64,000 bases of DNA from Glandiceps talaboti (GCF_964340395.1 NC_135571.1:6618453-6682452), one strand, 5' to 3'; shown: positions 12,201 through 32,976, counted from the stretch's first letter. Notes: generated by a model from the letters alone, not told the origin. A program made the numbers and translations.

Positions 12201-12833
12201 ACTGTGTCCATGACGGCAACGTTCATAGCACTACACCACGGAGGGCGTGTTTATTGTGCCCGTAAAAAGCCGGTCACCACCAGTAATCAACACATTCGAA
12301 ATGTAACAGTGTATACTCACTTTTTATCTCCAAAATCAACCAAAAATGTTTTTCACTGTCTGCTTTATATAGCTGTAGTTTCAACGTGTCGTCAGTGATT
12401 CTAATCCGGCAGTTTAGACGTTGAGTTACTCACGGAAATAGCGTGGCGTACGAGTTCGTCAAATCAAAACATACACACACGATCGACACATAACAAAACG
12501 TGATGATGAGACAGTCATGTGCCATGTTTACACCAATCATGAGCTACTCGTATTGACGTCATCAATTTGGAATGTTTGAATTCTCTTTGCCTGAAAGGGG
12601 CACCCTAATTGGCCATTTTTCATTGCCAGATCATCCTTTATACAGACGTTACTTTCAGTCGAAATCCTATTAATAAGTTAAGACGAAGACAAAGTAACCA
12701 ATCAACTCTCTCGTTCTATTACACAGTGTCATTCACAATTCTCCCGCGAAAATATATCGACTTGTGATGAGTCACTGCACTATGATAATTATGCAATGGT
12801 CAATGTCATGGCACCAAATACGGTCGGTAAAGC

Positions 12834-13059
12834 CACAGGGGCGTGTAATATTTCATAGATTGTTGTTTTCCAGGTCTACAGACTAAATATAACAACCTTT
12901 TGATTAATATATAGTCCCACATGTAAAGGAAGTAATATTTCTTAGTAGTATAGAGATTGATACATTTGTAGCAGCAAGATTCGTACGATATTTTCCTAAG
13001 AAAACGGCATTCTAAGCAATAAGAAAACAACAATCTATGAAATATTACACGCCCCTGTG
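12834..13059. mobile_element. hAT-like MITE with perfect 8-bp target duplication
   Basis: A 226-bp element with roughly 37-bp terminal inverted repeats beginning CACAGGGGCGTGTAATATTT and ending with its complement. Identical octamers GGTAAAGC flank it at 12826-12833 and 13060-13067. The CAGGG-like terminus and 8-bp duplication indicate the hAT superfamily. The apparent minus-strand frame inside it is incidental. Confidence 0.85.
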
Positions 13060-13069
13060 GGTAAAGCCA

Positions 13070-14873
13070 TGACTCAGCAGTTTCAGTCTCCCCTATATAC
13101 ACCCATCTGCATGTGGTTCAATCGAGGTCAGCGGAGGCGGAGATAATTCACCCGCGATATTATTTCCGCGAAACGCTCTCTAGTGTGATTGTTTTTTTCT
13201 TTATTGATCAAAAATTAGTTTAAAATATGTGGACAACATTAATGAACGCAACGCAACGTTTTTTATACAAAAAATTGTATATTGTTTAAATGTTTGGTGT
13301 AACTATAGTACTAGGATGATGTATACTTTAAAAGCGGCATATAATAACACAATGCAATTAGTATTTGACCTAAGAGGTGCAGTCAGCATTTAATATCTGT
13401 GTGACCAGAAATATGTTGAATTTTACATCGCTCCACCGAAAGTTGCTGGATACATTCAAACGACAGAGAGTAACAATACTTTAATTCGAATCTGCATTGA
13501 CACGGATGCATGTTTTCGTTTAAACTTTTGGAGAAATTATAGTTATTCCGTCTGTTTTTTTTCTTTGTGTTTGTATGTGTTTTATATTTTTATGGGACAA
13601 CTTGATGGCCTGAAATAAACAAATAACCTACGTCCACGTGTAGATATTCAAATGTTAACAACTACCAAGTTCCGGGTTTGTTTTGGACGGCGGAAGAATT
13701 CGATGATTTTCCATCGTCATACACCACCGCCCTCTACGGCGAGTCTTATCGGGAAAAAATGCTCTGGTTTTCGTTTCATTTGCCTAGGCTGTAGGCTGTG
13801 GATGAGTCCAAGGGTCTATGATAGGCCTATATAAAATGAGCAAATTCTTGTTACTTTCATTGCGCATGCTCCGTTGTATATAGTTTGTTTAGTTTTGTCA
13901 CAGTGAGTCACGCGTACACTAGTGGGGGACACAAAGTAAATGACACTTATTCTTAGCAATAATAATCTCATATAAAGCCTGTTCCACAACAATCTTATTT
14001 CACATTTGTAAATATTTTCCTGTCACTTTATTTAGTGGGAACACAAAATTAATTTGTAATATATTAATAAATATAATTTATGGTATGCAATATATTATTC
14101 TTTTCACAGTATTTTTACATGTACAAATCCATACAATATAAATAAAATAATAAATATCAAATATTAAAAATGAATTTTTACATGGATTGAGCTGTGAGAA
14201 AGTACATTGGTGAGTGATAGCATGAATGCAGTCACAAATGGTAATATACAGGTGCAGTCAACAAATTTGTTCTTGCGTAATTTTTCAGTGGGTGGGCAAT
14301 TTTGTCAATCAGTAGCAGGAGAGCTCGAGAGGAGCAAACAAGGAAGAATAAAGGCAGGGAAGTCATGATTTTGATACAGTGGGAGGGGAAAACATTGTGT
14401 ACATCAAAATGAATTGTTGGTATAGTGGAGAGTACAAACATTTCAGTGGTGGGAGTGGGTAAGTCATTCTCAATATTGGGTGAGTAGTGGTATATATCTT
14501 TCATCAGGGGGAGGGCACATAAGAACAGCTAAACACCCACAATTTTTTTTTTTTTTTTTTGGTCTGAAACAACTTAGTTAATGAAAACCACAACTCTGCC
14601 CATTGGCTGCACCTAAATATACTTGCCACAACATTTTCTTTGGCCAACTACAGGATTCATTGCAAGCATGCAGTTTTGATGTCAGACGGTATCAATTTCA
14701 GTGAGACAGAAAACTACCCAAATATGTCAATATTGTAGCATGCCATATCAGAGAGACAATTAATCCCCTGTATTCTGGCAATAGAAAGACCCCATGATCC
14801 TCACATTCTTTACACATCATTTCTTTGTGAAGACTTGTTACCATTGGTAACGTTCTCAACATCTACTGCAATG
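13070..14873. other. Intergenic DNA downstream of the transposase gene
   Basis: AT-rich; a T-homopolymer lies near 14541-14560. No exon or polyadenylation signal could be assigned with confidence. I did not find terminal inverted repeats that would define the left end of the transposon encoding the gene at 14874-18305. Confidence 0.35.
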
Positions 14874-17800
14874 CTATTTTAAGAATGGAGATTGAAAATT
14901 CACTAGGAAAGCACAAACTGTGAAGATTTGCTCTGCTAAACCATTCATTGTAAGCTTCATGTCACTGTCAAATATATGAAATGCTTTTATACGTCCTATA
15001 GCCCTCTCTATATGAATGCGAGCTTCTGATATTCTACGAGACTGTTCAACTTCCCTTGCTGATAACTGAGTCCTATCACTACCTTTGAATGCTGGAACAT
15101 TTAGTGAAACACCAATGGCAGTTAATTCAGCAGAAACAGTGAAACCCTTGTCTGCCATTATATCGTCACCTTTATCTAAATAATCTTTAAAGTTACTGTT
15201 ACCAACTATGCATTTATCCGAGGCTCGCCCACCCCACATTCTAGAAACATATGTCACTGCACCATTTGGCCCAATCCCTACTAAAAATTTGAATGTATCA
15301 TGATGTTTGTATTAACTCCATGTTTGCCTCTTTGCTGCTAATGATGATGGCGTCTCTGAAAATAACTCTGTGCAGTCTACAACCACTCTTGTGTCTGGAA
15401 ATTTGTCAAATGCATGACATCTTCCTTGGTTAGCTTCTTCAATAGATGGCATGGTACATATGGTGGATAATTCAACAGCTAAAAAATTAACCCATGTGAC
15501 AAAAATACGTGATATTGTTGATTCAGACACCCCAACCCTTTTTGCCAAATCTCGTGTAAACAACCCAACCCTCAATCTAACCATCACAATAAAGAATTCA
15601 TCTTGCAGAGATATCTTTCTGTCTGGACCAGGTTTGTTTGAATCATGGATTTTGTGGAAATGAGTGTGTTTATCTTTCCCACCCCGCCAATACTGTAAAT
15701 TAACTGCCTTTGACTCTAGATATTCAAATATAGCACAAAATATAGCAAAATTTGGAAAGCCAGTCCAAAATTTCATTTGTATGTTATCATCCTTAATGGT
15801 AGAAATTGTTAAAAGTCTACTAAAGTACAATTCATTAACCTCCCTTAGGAGATGATTTTGAGTTTCTAGGAACTTAAGATAAGCATAGTACTCAGGATCC
15901 TGGTTTTTGATGTTTTCTTCCAATTTGAATGACAAATCATCAGCAGTTGTCCTGAGGTAGTCATGGTCAGTAGAAATGACTGATAACTGCTAAGGGAAAG
16001 GAAAGAAACTTGGTGTAAGTTCATTGCAAGTCAAATGAGTCAATAGACCTGTTGCCAGTTCCAAGATGCAGTGCACATCTCTCCATACAATACAATGTAT
16101 TGTGTACGTGCTGAGGGGTTTGCATGCACTACTCAGGGCCCGGGGATGGTTGTCATCTGACCGTACCCTGTGTACACTCGTAAAATACCTCTCTGGCATT
16201 GATGATGTTTAGTCTTTGTTCTATAAAATAACTTATAATCAAAGAGGACAAAATGTCTTTCCATTATTTCCTGATGAAAACGTTATTTCAAATGTAACAA
16301 AGACAAAACAAGGCTAAATGTAACAGTATAAGCGACGTCCTCTCGCACAATGCATCTTGGAACTGGAAATCGACTTATAACTTTGAGTTAAAAACAAAGT
16401 GAACCTCACAATATAGTGATTCCATTTTGTAACTGCAAACAACACAAACATGATTTCTTACTTGTTTTTGGCTTTACATTATCTGGTGAAAACCCAATGA
16501 CAAGAACAGTGTTACAACTCAAACTGAACTTTCTGTTTTTGTATCTGCTCACATGAATGAATTATTTCCAATCATATAGAATGATTTTGATAAATTATAA
16601 TCAAATTAGATTACCAAATGTCAATATGACTTACCTCTGCACTATTAGACTGTGGTTCTGGTTGTGGCTGTGTTTTGAAACCTAACTCACACTCAATCAG
16701 TTTTGTAGAACATACATTCACATTTTCACATACATCAACACCTGACTGAAAAATTAGAATAACATAAGAATACCATGAAATCCATATCACATGATAACTA
16801 TACAACTTAGTATATTATACAAGATTTCTGATACAACTGTGCCTACTGCTGTACTATTACTTCTGCCATACTTTGGAAAAGTTTTTACATTTCAAATATC
16901 ACTATCCTGATTGTTGAAGCATCACGCGATGACATTGGACCAAATGCTATTTACATAGTGCATAATATAAATAATCATCTGTTAATGTTCAATGCTCTAA
17001 TATTTGATACTGAATAACCTGATAAGGAAATAATCATTACCTGTTTACTGTTAGTCTCTGTCCCAGTGAAAGAGTTACAGTTTACGTCACCACTAGATGT
17101 CTTACACTGAAATACATACAAAGTTTTGTCAAAGTTAGAAATGATGTTAAATGTACACTCTGTAGCACCGTGGTTTATCACAACATTTATACACAAAATA
17201 CGTCAAAGACAACCTTAATACAACACATATATACACACATATAAACAAAACAGTGATAGCACAAATATGTATTACTTCCTTGCAGCACATTATCTGGCAA
17301 AGTAGTAATTCTAATTAGTGGAAATCTATACAATGCAATAAATAAATAAATAGCTCCCTACCTGGTCTACTGTACATTCATCTTCCACCTCATGATTAAT
17401 GTCCTGTGTTGTATTATGATCAGACTCCTTGTTCATGTTTTCCTGAAATGTCAAATGATATAATTATTTAATTTATTCAAGGGTGACAAAATAAAATGTA
17501 AAACATATTACAAAGTAACATGAACACTGATGATCATTCATCAAAAAATGACAAAAACATTTTTTTTTCATTAATTGTAAATGAAGCAAATATTGAATGA
17601 ATGAAATCAACAACAGAAAACCAAAGAAATACATGTATAACAGTATATACTGGTTTTGTTTATACATATAAAATGAGTGTATTTCAAACAACACAAGAAA
17701 ACAAACTTGTACATGCAGAAGTTGTACTTTATGGAAAAACACTACATGACATCACACGGCATGACACGACATGATACTACACTGCACTACACTGAATTTT

Positions 17801-18305
17801 ATGTTACAACATGACTAACACAGACATAAACAAACTGATAAGAGAGTCGTGTGAACCTAGTTTGATAATGATAAGAAGCAGACTTTTTCGAAACCTTCAA
17901 AGCCAGATTTCTTTGTACACAACTGATAAAACGACGTTCTGATCAAGATCACACTTATAACTTCTGTAATGTAGTATAATGTCTCAAAGTTAAACTAACC
18001 TTGTTTACAACTTGACCAGTCCATTCTTTCTGGATGCCTTTATTCTTATGCCAAGGAAAAATAGTTGGAATGTATGAAGACGACTTAGGATCATCACTCT
18101 TCATGTTGTTTACGAAATGTACGTTACATACTTTTTGATGGACACTTGGTTGCCACGACCGCCGGTTTTTACGATGAGATCGTACAGCTACAATCCATGC
18201 ATTTCGACGTGATTTTGGCCCTACTGGAAACTTGTAATATTTCCCCCCATCACGCCAACGTTGTCGAAAACAAAAGGGAACACAACAGTTGTCCTTTTTA
18301 CCCAT
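14874..18305 (-). CDS. THAP-domain DDE transposase (DDE_Tnp_4 type), five exons, one in-frame stop
   Basis: Exons on the minus strand: 18305-18000, 17442-17362, 17106-17041, 16745-16635 and 15986-14874. All junctions are phase 0 with AG/GT borders, giving about 558 residues. Residues 1-90 form a THAP zinc finger: CCVPFC, KYYKFP, a conserved Trp in NAWIVAVRS, then CNVHF and a Pro-containing YIPTIFPW end. The last exon has a helix-turn-helix-like segment (LAKRVGVSESTISRIF) and the DDE core: VVVDCTE (Asp near 394), IMADKGF (Asp near 467) and HIERAIGR (Glu near 514). This matches DDE_Tnp_4 transposases of ISL2EU/Harbinger-like elements, which cut and paste DNA in the nucleus. A TAA at 15314-15312 (about codon 413, between the first and second Asp) interrupts an otherwise clean frame. 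That suggests recent inactivation, a polymorphism or a sequence error. Host domestication is possible but not shown. Confidence 0.85.
15312..15314 (-). other. In-frame TAA stop in the transposase exon
   Basis: Reading the last exon from 15986 in phase 0, the frame runs through the first catalytic Asp to ...KRQTWS, hits TAA, and continues in the same frame with YKHHDTFKFLVGIGP through the second Asp and Glu to the natural TAG at 14876-14874. No frameshift is needed, so this is a point nonsense change. Confidence 0.85.
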
Positions 18306-19213
18306 ATCTGTAAAATACACTTTGGAGTCTACCGACGTCTGCTAATTCCCATACAAATGCTATGCCTGGCAGACGATTATCGCGGAGGTATCCCCCCGCC
18401 TCGTTCTGACTATAAATACTGCTTTGCATGCTGGGAGAACCGGAAAGTCGACTATTGCGGTGAACATGTATAAGTCACTTTTGTAAATATGCCGAGTAAA
18501 ATGGAAGGTCGAATAACGTAATTTGTAATTGCATGTCACTCGAACGAGGGTACAGAACGAAATAATATTTTGCCAGAGTATATCCAAAAATCTATTTTTA
18601 TTTTGTTGTCGTCATCATCAATGACGTCAAGATAGAACTCTAACGTTTGAAACTACTAACTTTCGTAAGAAAATGTCTCAGATAGTTACGGTAGAACATA
18701 TCGACGCAACGTGCACGTGATGTAAACAATTCTGCGCCGCGCATTCGTGTGTGTGTACGTGTGTACGTCTACAGTGTTCTAGAACCCCTCTGTTGAAGTC
18801 TGAAAACATTCGAACAACGTGTTTATGCATTTCCAAGAGAACACATTGTGTCTGTGTTTTGTCGACAAGGTACTGGTAAGTTTCACGTCCGTTTTCAATT
18901 CCTTTAATGTGGCAATTTATTTTTGTAACCAAATCCTGAAATAGAAAGTGCCAAGGAGAAAAGAATGGCGCTCTGTAGTTATGGATATTTACTTGAAAGC
19001 AATATAATTCGAAGATATTTTGAAAATATGTAAAAAAAAAAAAAAATGGCATAACAAAAGCGAATCTGAAGCATCGATTGCGGCTCTGAAACATCCATAA
19101 GTTGGGTAAGAAAATTGTATCACTGAACTCGGCTTCTTCAGAAATTTTTATAGTTACGTCATGATTGACATATACTAATATTTATAATTTCAAGGTCATA
19201 GTTCAGATCATTA
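18306..19213. promoter_or_regulatory. Divergent intergenic region, with a palindromic CRE
   Basis: About 0.9 kb separates the start codons of the minus-strand THAP gene and the plus-strand gene at 19214. A full TGACGTCA cAMP-response-element palindrome sits at 18622-18629. I see no clear TATA box. A shared bidirectional promoter is an inference from the spacing alone. Confidence 0.35.
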
Positions 19214-19434
19214 ATGTCAGTCTCGCACGAAAGAAAACATCTCGTACGCGTTCCAGAGACTCTGGTTACCAGTAATTTTTCTCCACTGGATAAGAATGAA
19301 CCTCAAAGCAAGTCTGAACTTGGTGGAACGGTGGAAAAGAAACTTGTGAAACATGATGAAAAAGTCAAGTCTAAAAAAAGTTCAGTAAAGAAACTAGAAA
19401 GTAACAGGTAAGTAATAATAAGTCAAACAAACAA

Positions 19435-19489
<55 letters not shown>

Positions 19490-19492
19490 GTC

Positions 19493-19549
<57 letters not shown>

Positions 19550-19564
19550 GTCAGACAGACAGTC

Positions 19565-19619
<55 letters not shown>

Positions 19620-20890
19620 TTAAACCATAGTAGAAATTTAACTACTAATAAATGCAAAGCAGAAAAATACCTAAATGATTGTTTATATTTGTACACTGAT
19701 AATGACACGAATTACATGTACATGGGTAATTTTACCAGCAACTACACGATAAGTGTTACACTCGCCTTTGCAGTAGTCTTGATCCTATGCTGTCGATTGA
19801 CGCGTACGCTCCGCTACGATCACCATCCTCTAGTGATTGCAAGTTGGGACACTAGTCTAAGACAACCTTTCCAGTCATATTAATTTTATCATATCAATGA
19901 TCATATCAATAATGTATCTGTTTATATAAGTACTGTGATATAAAAATCATCTTAACTTCATAACTGTACATGTGTTATTTTCCAAGTTCTTCTGACGAAG
20001 ACTTAGATTTGGTGACTTACGTCAGACGAAAAGCTCGGGAAAGGCGACGCCGTGAAAAGAACAAGAAAAAGACGCACGATATCTCCTTTAGAAATATCCG
20101 GAAATTTAAAAATCCACCCGAGTCGTACCCTTTTACGATATGTTTTACCTATCCTGGAGTCGAACTAACCCATTCTGACGTCATCAAGGCGCTAGAAGAC
20201 GATGTAAGATGTATTGACCTCGATAATATTGAAAGTATACAGTTTATTGAGATGAATGTTATCGTTGGAACGGCAGGTTTAGACAATAGGTAAGGATGAT
20301 CATACCGTTGGTGGCGCTGTTCGAAGCGTTAACGTGGCATCAAACCACCTGTTGAATGTAGGCAGTTCTTCGCTGAGATTAACTCACGTGGATTAGGGAG
20401 AAAGTTCCAATCACAATCATCCGATAAGTTACCTTTATTCTGATGCTGTGAAGGGATTTCTAAAGCATGAAGACGTTTCCAATGTTATGAAACCCATGTA
20501 TCGATCCCCAATCGATATATACATACATATATATATATTTGTATATATATGCGACTTCCTGTGGTGCTTACCTGAAAAATGAGCGAAAACTTCAGTAATC
20601 GGAATATGACGTATTTTCGTGCATACGTAATTATAAGACAATATCCTTTACATTTCTCGAACAAAAATATTTTATATTTAAGGTGGTTAATTACTGTGAA
20701 GGATTCTGACACCCGGCATATTCTCCTTGGTACGAGTCTGTTCATTGGTGGAAAATACGTTTATCTCCGTCACTATGACGACGTTTTGAGTGAAGACTAC
20801 AGAGAATTTCAGCGCAGGCGTACTGTCTTAGAAAGTGAAGAACAGCAAGCAGCAAATAGGGTACTCGGACAGCTACCATCAAACGCATGA
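19214..20890 (+). CDS. Small basic protein of unknown function, three exons
   Basis: Exons 19214-19407, 19987-20289 and 20683-20890 join in phase 2 with AG/GT borders and give 234 residues from ATG to TGA. The N-terminal third is Ser/Lys-rich. Residues about 66-90 have an acidic SSSDEDLD patch followed by a very basic cluster (RRKARERRRREKNKKK) that looks like a nuclear localisation or nucleic-acid-binding stretch. The C-terminal 130 residues form a compact alpha/beta-like region ending in GGKYVYLRHYDDVLSEDY and a Glu/Arg-rich helix. This tail recalls the RRM-like segment of gag-related or ZCCHC3-like proteins, but that is memory of a pattern, not an alignment. An AATAAA lies 141 bp after the stop. 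Intron 1 carries a long (ACAG)n tract. The splice coherence makes a real gene likely; the function is unknown. Confidence 0.7.
19424..19616. repeat. (ACAG)n microsatellite in an intron
   Basis: Tetranucleotide repeats with four single-base interruptions (cagtcaga) lie just after the first donor of the gene at 19214-20890. Confidence 0.95.
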
Positions 20891-21030
20891 AAATACATTT
20901 ACATTTATAGAGAAATTAATATCACTGTATACGATAATATCAAGGCATATAGTTTTTGTTAACAGTGGAAACTGAGGGTCACAAAATCAATGTACGTGGT
21001 ATTGAACAATGTTGTACAGCATCAATCCTT

Positions 21031-21036
21031 AATAAA
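21031..21036 (+). terminator. Polyadenylation signal AATAAA
   Basis: A canonical hexamer 141 bp downstream of the TGA of the gene ending at 20890. It is the first good match on the plus strand. Confidence 0.5.
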
Positions 21037-21089
21037 CACATGTATGTCTATAGACCTATATATCTATCAATGGTTTTACTTTGAGAGGG

Positions 21090-21156
21090 TGACGGGGAGG
21101 AGGGAGGGAGAGAGAGAGGGAGGGAGAGAGGGAGGGAGGGGGTTAGAGGGAAAGAG

Positions 21157-21227
<71 letters not shown>

Positions 21228-21303
21228 TAGATAGATAGACAGACAGATGGGCATGCGGACGGACGGAGGGACGGAGGGACAGACAGACAGACAGAGAGGG
21301 GGA
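21090..21303. repeat. Compound purine-rich simple repeat
   Basis: A (GGGA/GAGA)n stretch is followed by (ACAG)n, a few GATA units and GGAC units. One strand is almost purely purine over the first 60 bp. Confidence 0.9.
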
Positions 21304-23320
21304 GAGATTAACACAAACGCATTATTCTCGTGGCAGTCACCAGGCTCATCACTGAATGTTATCTCAAAGAGCCAAGGTTGTATCCAAGGTCATCATGGTA
21401 AACCCAACTGCTAATATCACATCCACGTACAGTTTTGCGACATCTGGAAAGACTGTATACGCATAAAAACGTATTGTAGCAAGCCGCAAGAAATGATTTG
21501 GGGGGGGGGGTATAGGCAATTCTATTAGCAGGGGGTAGAATAATACAACTGGGCGGCAACTACTTTATGATGAGATTGGAGCAAGGGGTGAGGTGCGGAA
21601 GGGGGGTATCCCCTCCCGTCGTTGAAACTTGTATGCGCTCTGGTGCTATACTGATGTGTTAGCTGATTAAAAATATCTACTCCTGATCGCGGTAGAGATA
21701 TTGCTTAATCGATAAAACAGAGAAAATAATATGAATAAAAAATGCATGATATTCTCTAATTAGTATAAAAAAAGTGTAAAACACTACTATTTGGGAAATT
21801 GACGTGCCAGGAACCTCAGAGCGAATATTTCGAGAGTTAGACCAACCCAAGTCACGTTTAGGCCATCAACAATAAATATCATTTTGCCTAATCTACCCTG
21901 CCAAATGCCACAATATCAGTTTTAGTTTGTGCCTATCTTATTTTCCTTATAGCGTGATTTCCATAGTAGTAAAGAAAAGGGAAATACAACACCACAACAT
22001 ACATCAAGGCGTGGGTAACAATTCTGAGTGTCATATGTTTCTAGCGCGGTTCATTTATTGTTTCTGTTCATCGTTTATTACGTTGTACAAATTGTAAACT
22101 GCAGTTATATATGGTGGTTGTCCAATCGTAAATGATACACCAGTTACAACCAGCACAGTTTTAACATGGTGACAGAGATTTAAACTTACCACTATGCTAC
22201 CTAAAGATAACATTGACCAGATACAATGCCTTGTTATAAGTAATATTCCAGTGCAATTTTAGTGAATATGTATTTGGATGAAAAAGATTTCCTAGTTGCA
22301 GCTAATGCAGTCTCTATGACGTCATCAATGGGCGTGGGCTAGATGGGACCGGAAATACCTGAAAATCTCGAAGTAAATCCGACGGGAACAGACTGAAAAA
22401 CTGTCATTTTAAAATGTTTGCAGACGCTTGTTTAAAGTTTTAAAATCAGAATACATTGCACGAACATGACATCTAGCAAAATAGCAATAGTGAATGTGAG
22501 TATTTTGAATCACGCTTAAGAAAGGGCTACTTTTTAGAAAACAGAATTGGGAAGGGGCACATTTCACACAAATTAACAAGGGCTTCATATCCCAAGCCCC
22601 TCATATCCCTTACTAAATATGGCTCCCCTATTCCTACCATGTACATGTTACTATAATTCTGACGTCAAACGCATTATCATATAAAATGAATCATATTGGC
22701 TCTACTATACTTGAATGTAAACCTTGCAAAATATGAAAGTCTGTGTACATGAGTTATTTTTAAATCTAAATGGGTCAAACACTACCTTCTTATAGCATTC
22801 TCAGGCCTTCGTTGGGTAAATCAAATACACACTACACATGTATCCTATACAGCTCGATTCATGTTAGTGGTCACCAGCTGCGGTTGAGACAATCGCGCAG
22901 AAACCATCAAGAAACTGCGTATTTTACACTTGAAGATAATAAGATCGAAATATTACTACATAAATAAAATAAAAAATTAAAATGCACTACAACTGAACGC
23001 AGATACGAGGATGCCAATGTTTTGACATCTGCATGCCTGCAGGGTGGAAGAATTACTTCAATTCATGTAGATAAAATGTCAATAAAGTAACATTGTAACA
23101 GAGTAGCATGTACACAGTTTCTTATTGGTTTCTGAGTGGCAGACTATATATTTAAATCTCACCGTTTGGATATGAGGGTGAATATACATGATTTATTTTG
23201 CAAATTTAAATGGATCACACACTACCATTTTTTTATCATGCATTCTGAGAGTTATTATTGCGCACATCATGTGCGCACAATCACATAAGACTTGCTGCTA
23301 GCGATGATACTACTAGTAAG
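21304..23320. other. Spacer upstream of receptor gene 1, containing a duplicated segment
   Basis: No exon supported. About 22100-22240 (caccagttacaaccagcac, then ggtgacagagatttaaactt) recurs near 32560-32810 and 40560-40640. About 22660-22700 (ctgacgtcaaacgcattat) recurs near 33233 and 40752. These are upstream sequences of a tandemly duplicated gene family. A TGACGTCA lies near 22317-22324. Confidence 0.5.
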
Positions 23321-23324
23321 CGCC

Positions 23325-23380
23325 ATCTGCTTTCTCTTCTTTCTGTTCAGCAGTCGAAATCATCACCAATGTAAGCCACT
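23325..23380 (+). promoter_or_regulatory. Candidate 5' untranslated exon of receptor gene 1
   Basis: A pattern of (G/T)CCATCTG, a pyrimidine-rich stretch, TTCAG, then AATCATCACCAAT followed by a GTAAGC donor. Similar blocks occur at about 32846-32905, 35210-35270 and 35775-35850. The last is upstream of receptor gene 2. It is inferred to be a non-coding first exon or promoter block. Confidence 0.35.
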
Positions 23381-23447
23381 CCAGCTAGTCATCGTATTCG
23401 TTGAATAAGGTCTGTAGAATATTAATGTTCCATGTACGCTATTGGAT

Positions 23448-23485
23448 CGATCGATCGATTGATTGATCGATCGATCGATCGAGAC

Positions 23486-23550
<65 letters not shown>

Positions 23551-23810
23551 GAAACAGAAAGAAAAAGACACACAGAGGGACGCAGGCAGGCAAACACATT
23601 CAGACAGGCAGGCATGCATGCATGCAGACAAACAAACAAACAAACAAACACACACACACACAGAAAGAAGCAGACGGTACATACATACATACATACATAC
23701 ATACATACATACATACATACATACATACACACACATACATACATACATACATACATACATACGTAGAGAGACAGACAGACAGACACGGTAACAGACAGAT
23801 AGAAAATACG
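23448..23810. repeat. Compound simple repeat (GATC, ACAG, AAAC, CA, ACAT)
   Basis: Blocks of GATC/GATT, ACAG, CAGG/CATG, AAAC, CA, ACAT and ACAG units follow one another within 360 bp. All open frames across it are repeat artefacts. It ends about 150 bp before the start codon of receptor gene 1. Confidence 0.95.
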
Positions 23811-23963
23811 ATGTGAGACTATGGATCTACAGATTGAGAAACAGACGGAGGTAGAGGTAGAAATGCCATGTTTTCAATATCATAATACATACTGTTCGTA
23901 AATCAGACAAACTGTACACTGATGGTGTTCATTTTCCGTTTCGAAGATTGATTTGAAGATATC

Positions 23964-31456
<7,493 letters not shown>

Positions 31457-31944
31457 GCAGGAAGCCACACTTTGCTCGCCTGTGTTTACATATGTACATT
31501 GCATGCGTACACTGGCAACTATCTAACACTCTCATTACAGGGGCTCTACAAAAGCCTTCGTGTTTCTTTAGGAATATTGTTTGCTTATTACTTTAGTTCA
31601 CTATTTGTTTACAAATATTTACTTACAAGGTGTCATGTAATATAGTAACGATTTGAAAAGCTGGTGTTGTGTTTAAACCAATTTTGATTATTCTTTTGGT
31701 TTTACTATGGCTACCTTATTTTTAATAATTAATGAGTTACTTCTACCGAACACCCTCAAGGGCGACCATGAACACCAGCGGCAAGATCTAGAGACGTCAC
31801 TATGATAAAGTCTGAATGCAATCTGAAGGGTTATCCTTTCCTTATCATAAAGTACTAGTATGTTTGACTGGTAACGAGGATGTACATTTAGATGTTGACG
31901 TGGAAATATTCATACTGTATAAATTCTAAGTATAAGTTAACGAG

Positions 31945-31950
31945 AATAAA
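31945..31950 (+). terminator. Candidate polyadenylation signal of receptor gene 1
   Basis: An AATAAA about 490 bp after the stop, conserved at the matching place in receptor gene 2 (39976-39981). The conservation inside the duplicated flank is the main support. Confidence 0.4.
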
Positions 31951-32017
31951 CGTTGTGAATGTGAAATATGTAAAAGAATCAATACATAGTGTCAAAGGTT
32001 ATGTTCTCTTCTGTGTG

Positions 32018-32116
32018 GTGTGGTGTGGTGTGGTGTGGTGTAGTGTGGTGTATTTGTATGTATGTATGTATGTATGTATGCATGTATGTATGTATGTATG
32101 TATGTATGTATGTATG

Positions 32117-32147
<31 letters not shown>

Positions 32148-32150
32148 GTG
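32018..32150. repeat. (GGTGT)n, (ATGT)n and (CTGT)n simple repeats
   Basis: Pentamer GTGTG/GGTGT units are followed by ATGT and CTGT tetramers. The paralogous position near 40055-40095 has only the GGTGT/GT part, so the ATGT and CTGT tracts arose or were lost after duplication. Confidence 0.9.
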
Positions 32151-32839
32151 AGACTCCGAAGAGCTAACTTACCTCAGATAAATTAATTTTCATGAATATT
32201 CAGTGTGCATGGGATGAATAATCATGTCCGCCAATACCCATCATTGTTTGGTGTGTCAGTGAAAGGACGGAAAATTTAGGAAAATACTTGTATTCCTGTA
32301 AATGCAAGGATTCTTTTGTTAAGTACAATAACTTACTCGAAATATCACAATAGTATTGCATCACAAATTGGTAGGCGTGCTGTTGTAGCTGTATACACGA
32401 TAAATCAAATCAAATCTATATTTGGGTCCGCACCCAAAAATCAGTGCCCTCAACGGCGATCACGATGTCAACCTGTTCAGTACTGCTTATAGAAAATATC
32501 AACTACTGATTAACACGTGCAATGTGTAGTTATTGGTATCTAACAATGTTTATTAACGAGTGTCTGACTGAAATATGATACTTCAGTTGCAACTTCAGTG
32601 CAACGTATTAACTTGACAGGAATGGCCGTTAGACACTGTTCCACATTCCTCGGCGAGATTGCAAGTCGATGTTGGAAAGGTCATGCATGTTTTTGTAATT
32701 GTAGTACAGTTATTACAGACATATTCAAAACCTAGCTTTCACTCAAGATTTAAACTTGCCACTACACAACCTACGGATAATATTGACCACTACTTAACAG
32801 ATACAATGTTTTTTAAAAAAAAAAGTTATTGACGATACT

Positions 32840-32936
32840 GAAATGAGTGCCGTCTGTTGTCTCCCCATTGTGTTCAGCCGATGATGAATCATCAACAAAT
32901 GTGAAAGACTATAGTTATTCGTCGTATTACGTGCAC

Positions 32937-32976
<40 letters not shown>

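Noticed and set aside
12806-13102. 98-codon minus-strand frame
   Set aside because: It spans the hAT-like MITE at 12834-13059, including both inverted repeats.
15451-15855. Two plus-strand frames inside the transposase exon
   Set aside because: Shadows of the DDE transposase, whose domain motifs are on the minus strand.
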